A stretch of 64,000 nucleotides of DNA from Lasioglossum baleicum (taxonomy: Eukaryota; Arthropoda; Insecta; Hymenoptera; Halictidae): NCBI RefSeq assembly GCF_051020765.1, contig NW_027469106.1, positions 1,011,818-1,075,817 of the forward strand. Direction: 5' to 3'. Within the stretch, counting starts at the first letter, position 1, and every line of letters starts with the position of its first letter. The notes under the pieces were generated by a model. The model saw only the letters and a program-made list of their open reading frames with translations. It was not told the DNA's origin and ran no database searches. Made by a program: the position numbers and the translations under genes. Below are positions 62,889 to 64,000 of this stretch, one piece after another.

Positions 62889-63096
62889 GCGCATGCGCAG
62901 GTTTTTTGGGATGCGCATGCGCAGGTTTTTTGGGATGCGCATGGCTAGTCGAGCAAAAACACGTGCGAGAGGATGCATCCCGCAGGCTAGTCGAGTAAAA
63001 ACACGTGCGAGAGGATGCATCCCGCAGGCTAGTCGAGTAAAAACACGTGCGAGAGGATGCATCCCGCAGGCTAGTCGAGTAAAAACACGTGCGAGG

Positions 63097-63107
63097 TTTT
63101 GTGGATG
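63097..63107. other. Single-base deletion in B unit (ttttgtggatg)
   Basis: Third loss of one G within 1.1 kb. The sister copy near 60611 has GGG. I saw this form nowhere else in the window. Confidence 0.8.
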
Positions 63108-64000
63108 CGCATGCGCAGGTTTTGTGGGATGCGCATGCGCAGGTTTTATGGGATGCGCATGGCTAGTCGAGCAAAAACACGAGCGAGAGGATGCATCCCG
63201 CAGGGTAGTCGAGTAAAAACACGTGCGAGAGGATGCATCCCGCAGGCTAGTCGAGTAAAAACACGTGCGAGAGGATGCATCCCGCAGGCTAGTCGAGTAA
63301 AAACACGTGCGAGGTTTTGTGGGATGCGCATGCGCAGGTTTTTTGGGATGCGCATGCGCAGGTTTTTTGGGATACGCATGGCTAGTCGAGCAAAAACACG
63401 TGCGAGAGGATGCATCCCGCAGGGTAGTCGACTAAAAACACGTGCAAGAGGATGCTTCCCGCAGGCTAGTCGAGCAAAAACACGTGCGAGAGAATGCATC
63501 CCGCAGGCTAGTCGAGTAAAAACACGTGCGAGAGGATGCATCCCGCAGGCTAGTCGAGTAAAAACACGTGCGAGTGGATGCATCCCGCATGCTAGTCGAG
63601 TAAAAACACGTGCAAGAGGATGCTTCCCGCAGGCTAGTCGAGTAAAAACACGTGCGAGAGGATGCATCCCGCAGGCTAGTCGAGTAAAAACACGTGCGAG
63701 GTTTTGTGGGATGCGCATACGCAGGTTTTGTGGGATGCGCATGCGCAGGTTTTCTGGGATGCGCATGGCTAGTCGAGCAAAAACACGTGCGAGAGGAAGC
63801 ATCCCGCAGGGTAGTCGAGTAAAAACACGTGCGAGAGGATGCATCCCGCAGGCTAGTCGAGTAAAAACACGTGCGAGAGGATGCATGCCGCAGGCTAGTC
63901 GAGCAAAAACACGTGCGAGAGGATGCATCCCGCAGGCTAGTCGAGTAAAAACACGTGCGAGAGGATGCATCCCGCAGGCTAGTCGAGCACAAACACGTGC

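Larger units (their letters stand above)
1..64000. repeat. Composite satellite array of 42-bp (A) and 24-bp (B) units with higher-order structure
   Basis: Every stretch of the window reads as one of two short units or their fixed junctions. Runs of 42-bp A units (from 1 to 18 in a row) alternate with blocks of one to four full 24-bp B units plus a truncated terminal one. Both window edges fall inside a unit, so the array is longer than the window. No mobile element, unique spacer or change of composition interrupts it. Point variants are not scattered at random. The same variants recur in the same order at fixed offsets (3,462; about 4,590-5,070; 4,857-4,899; 7,305; 11,796 bp), which is the mark of higher-order repeats spread by unequal exchange or amplification. 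I do not recognise the unit as a named satellite, and the family may be undescribed. The eukaryotic origin is inferred from array size and organisation. Confidence 0.98.
41026..64000. repeat. Array domain 5: nested duplications up to 11.8 kb
   Basis: Long identical or near-identical stretches recur at 7,305 bp (41026-44985 with 48331-52315), 11,796 bp (44900-56695 with 56696-62750), 1,758-1,782 bp (43170 with 44928) and 2,488-2,490 bp (60240 with 62750). The marker ttttatggg is at 41555, 43863, 45645, 48860, 51192, 57441, 60656 and 63144. The recurrent deletion caaagcacgtg is at 42441, 49746, 56103 and 61542. Confidence 0.9.
62751..64000. repeat. Third-level copy of 60240-61510 (offset 2,490 to 2,488 bp)
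   Basis: From the B unit before ctagccgag (62787, matching 60297) to the window end, this repeats the block just upstream. The offset falls from 2,490 to 2,488 through two single-base losses (near 62883 and 63103). The block continues past the window edge. Confidence 0.85.

Noticed and set aside
1..64000. CRISPR array
   Set aside because: Short repeats recur, but no unique spacers exist: the intervals are themselves repeats, and no cas genes are present.
1..64000. CENP-B box
   Set aside because: The core TTCG....A..CGGG does not occur in either unit on either strand; CGGGA is present on the minus strand but without the TTCG half at the right distance.
1..64000. Telomeric repeat tract
   Set aside because: No TTAGGG, TTTAGGG, TTAGG or similar short tandem motif is present.
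1..64000. Transposable element, rDNA or tRNA inside the array
   Set aside because: No stretch departs from the A/B unit pattern, and no terminal repeats, target-site duplications or conserved RNA motifs were seen.
1..64000. Bacterial or phage origin
   Set aside because: A 64-kb array of nested short tandem repeats without any gene is not known from bacterial genomes and would be unstable there; eukaryotic satellite is far more likely, though this is inference.

Overview
The whole 64 kb window is one uninterrupted satellite DNA array. I found no single-copy sequence, no transposon, no RNA gene and no believable protein gene. The array enters mid-unit at base 1 and leaves mid-unit at base 64000, so it extends past both edges. 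An array this long, with nested higher-order repeats, points to heterochromatin of a eukaryotic chromosome (centromeric, pericentromeric, subtelomeric or a knob-like block). The species cannot be told from the sequence. The repeat is about 54-55% GC and rich in CpG.

Two units make everything. Unit A is 42 bp: it starts ctagtcgag, carries an A5 tract, the palindrome CACGTG and the 10-bp palindrome GGATGCATCC, and ends ccgcagg. Unit B is 24 bp: a T-rich start (ttttgtggg or ttttttggg), then the 12-bp palindrome TGCGCATGCGCA, then gg. Runs of A alternate with short B blocks. Each switch uses the same two junctions: A is cut after 26 bp, B units follow, and the last B is cut after 19 bp before the next ctag. 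Since 42, 24 and 26+19 are all multiples of three, reading frames stay open for kilobases on both strands. This is an arithmetic effect and not evidence of genes.

Above the unit level the array is built of higher-order repeats (HORs), recognisable by linked point variants. Domain 1 (about 1-8.4 kb) is a 3,462-bp HOR made of 2,109 + 1,353 bp parts. Domain 2 (8.4-20.2 kb) is a mosaic with local 1.1-1.3 kb duplications. Domain 3 (20.2-29.4 kb) holds two copies of a 4-5 kb block and ends in the longest A run I found (18 units). Domain 4 (29.4-41.0 kb) holds two nearly identical 4.86-4.90 kb copies in tandem. Domain 5 (41.0-64.0 kb) has nested duplications at offsets of 1.76-1.78, 2.49, 7.3 and 11.8 kb. 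Part of domain 5 matches a block of domain 2 lying 24.8 kb away, so blocks have moved within the array.

The point most worth following up is motif content. Each full standard B unit contains a perfect palindromic match to the consensus of the animal transcription factor NRF1, and each standard A unit contains an E-box/G-box CACGTG. Both sites contain CpG, and both factor families are known to be sensitive to CpG methylation. Whether this has a role or is only a by-product of palindrome-rich satellite sequence cannot be decided from sequence. All offsets and positions come from reading by eye; block edges are approximate.
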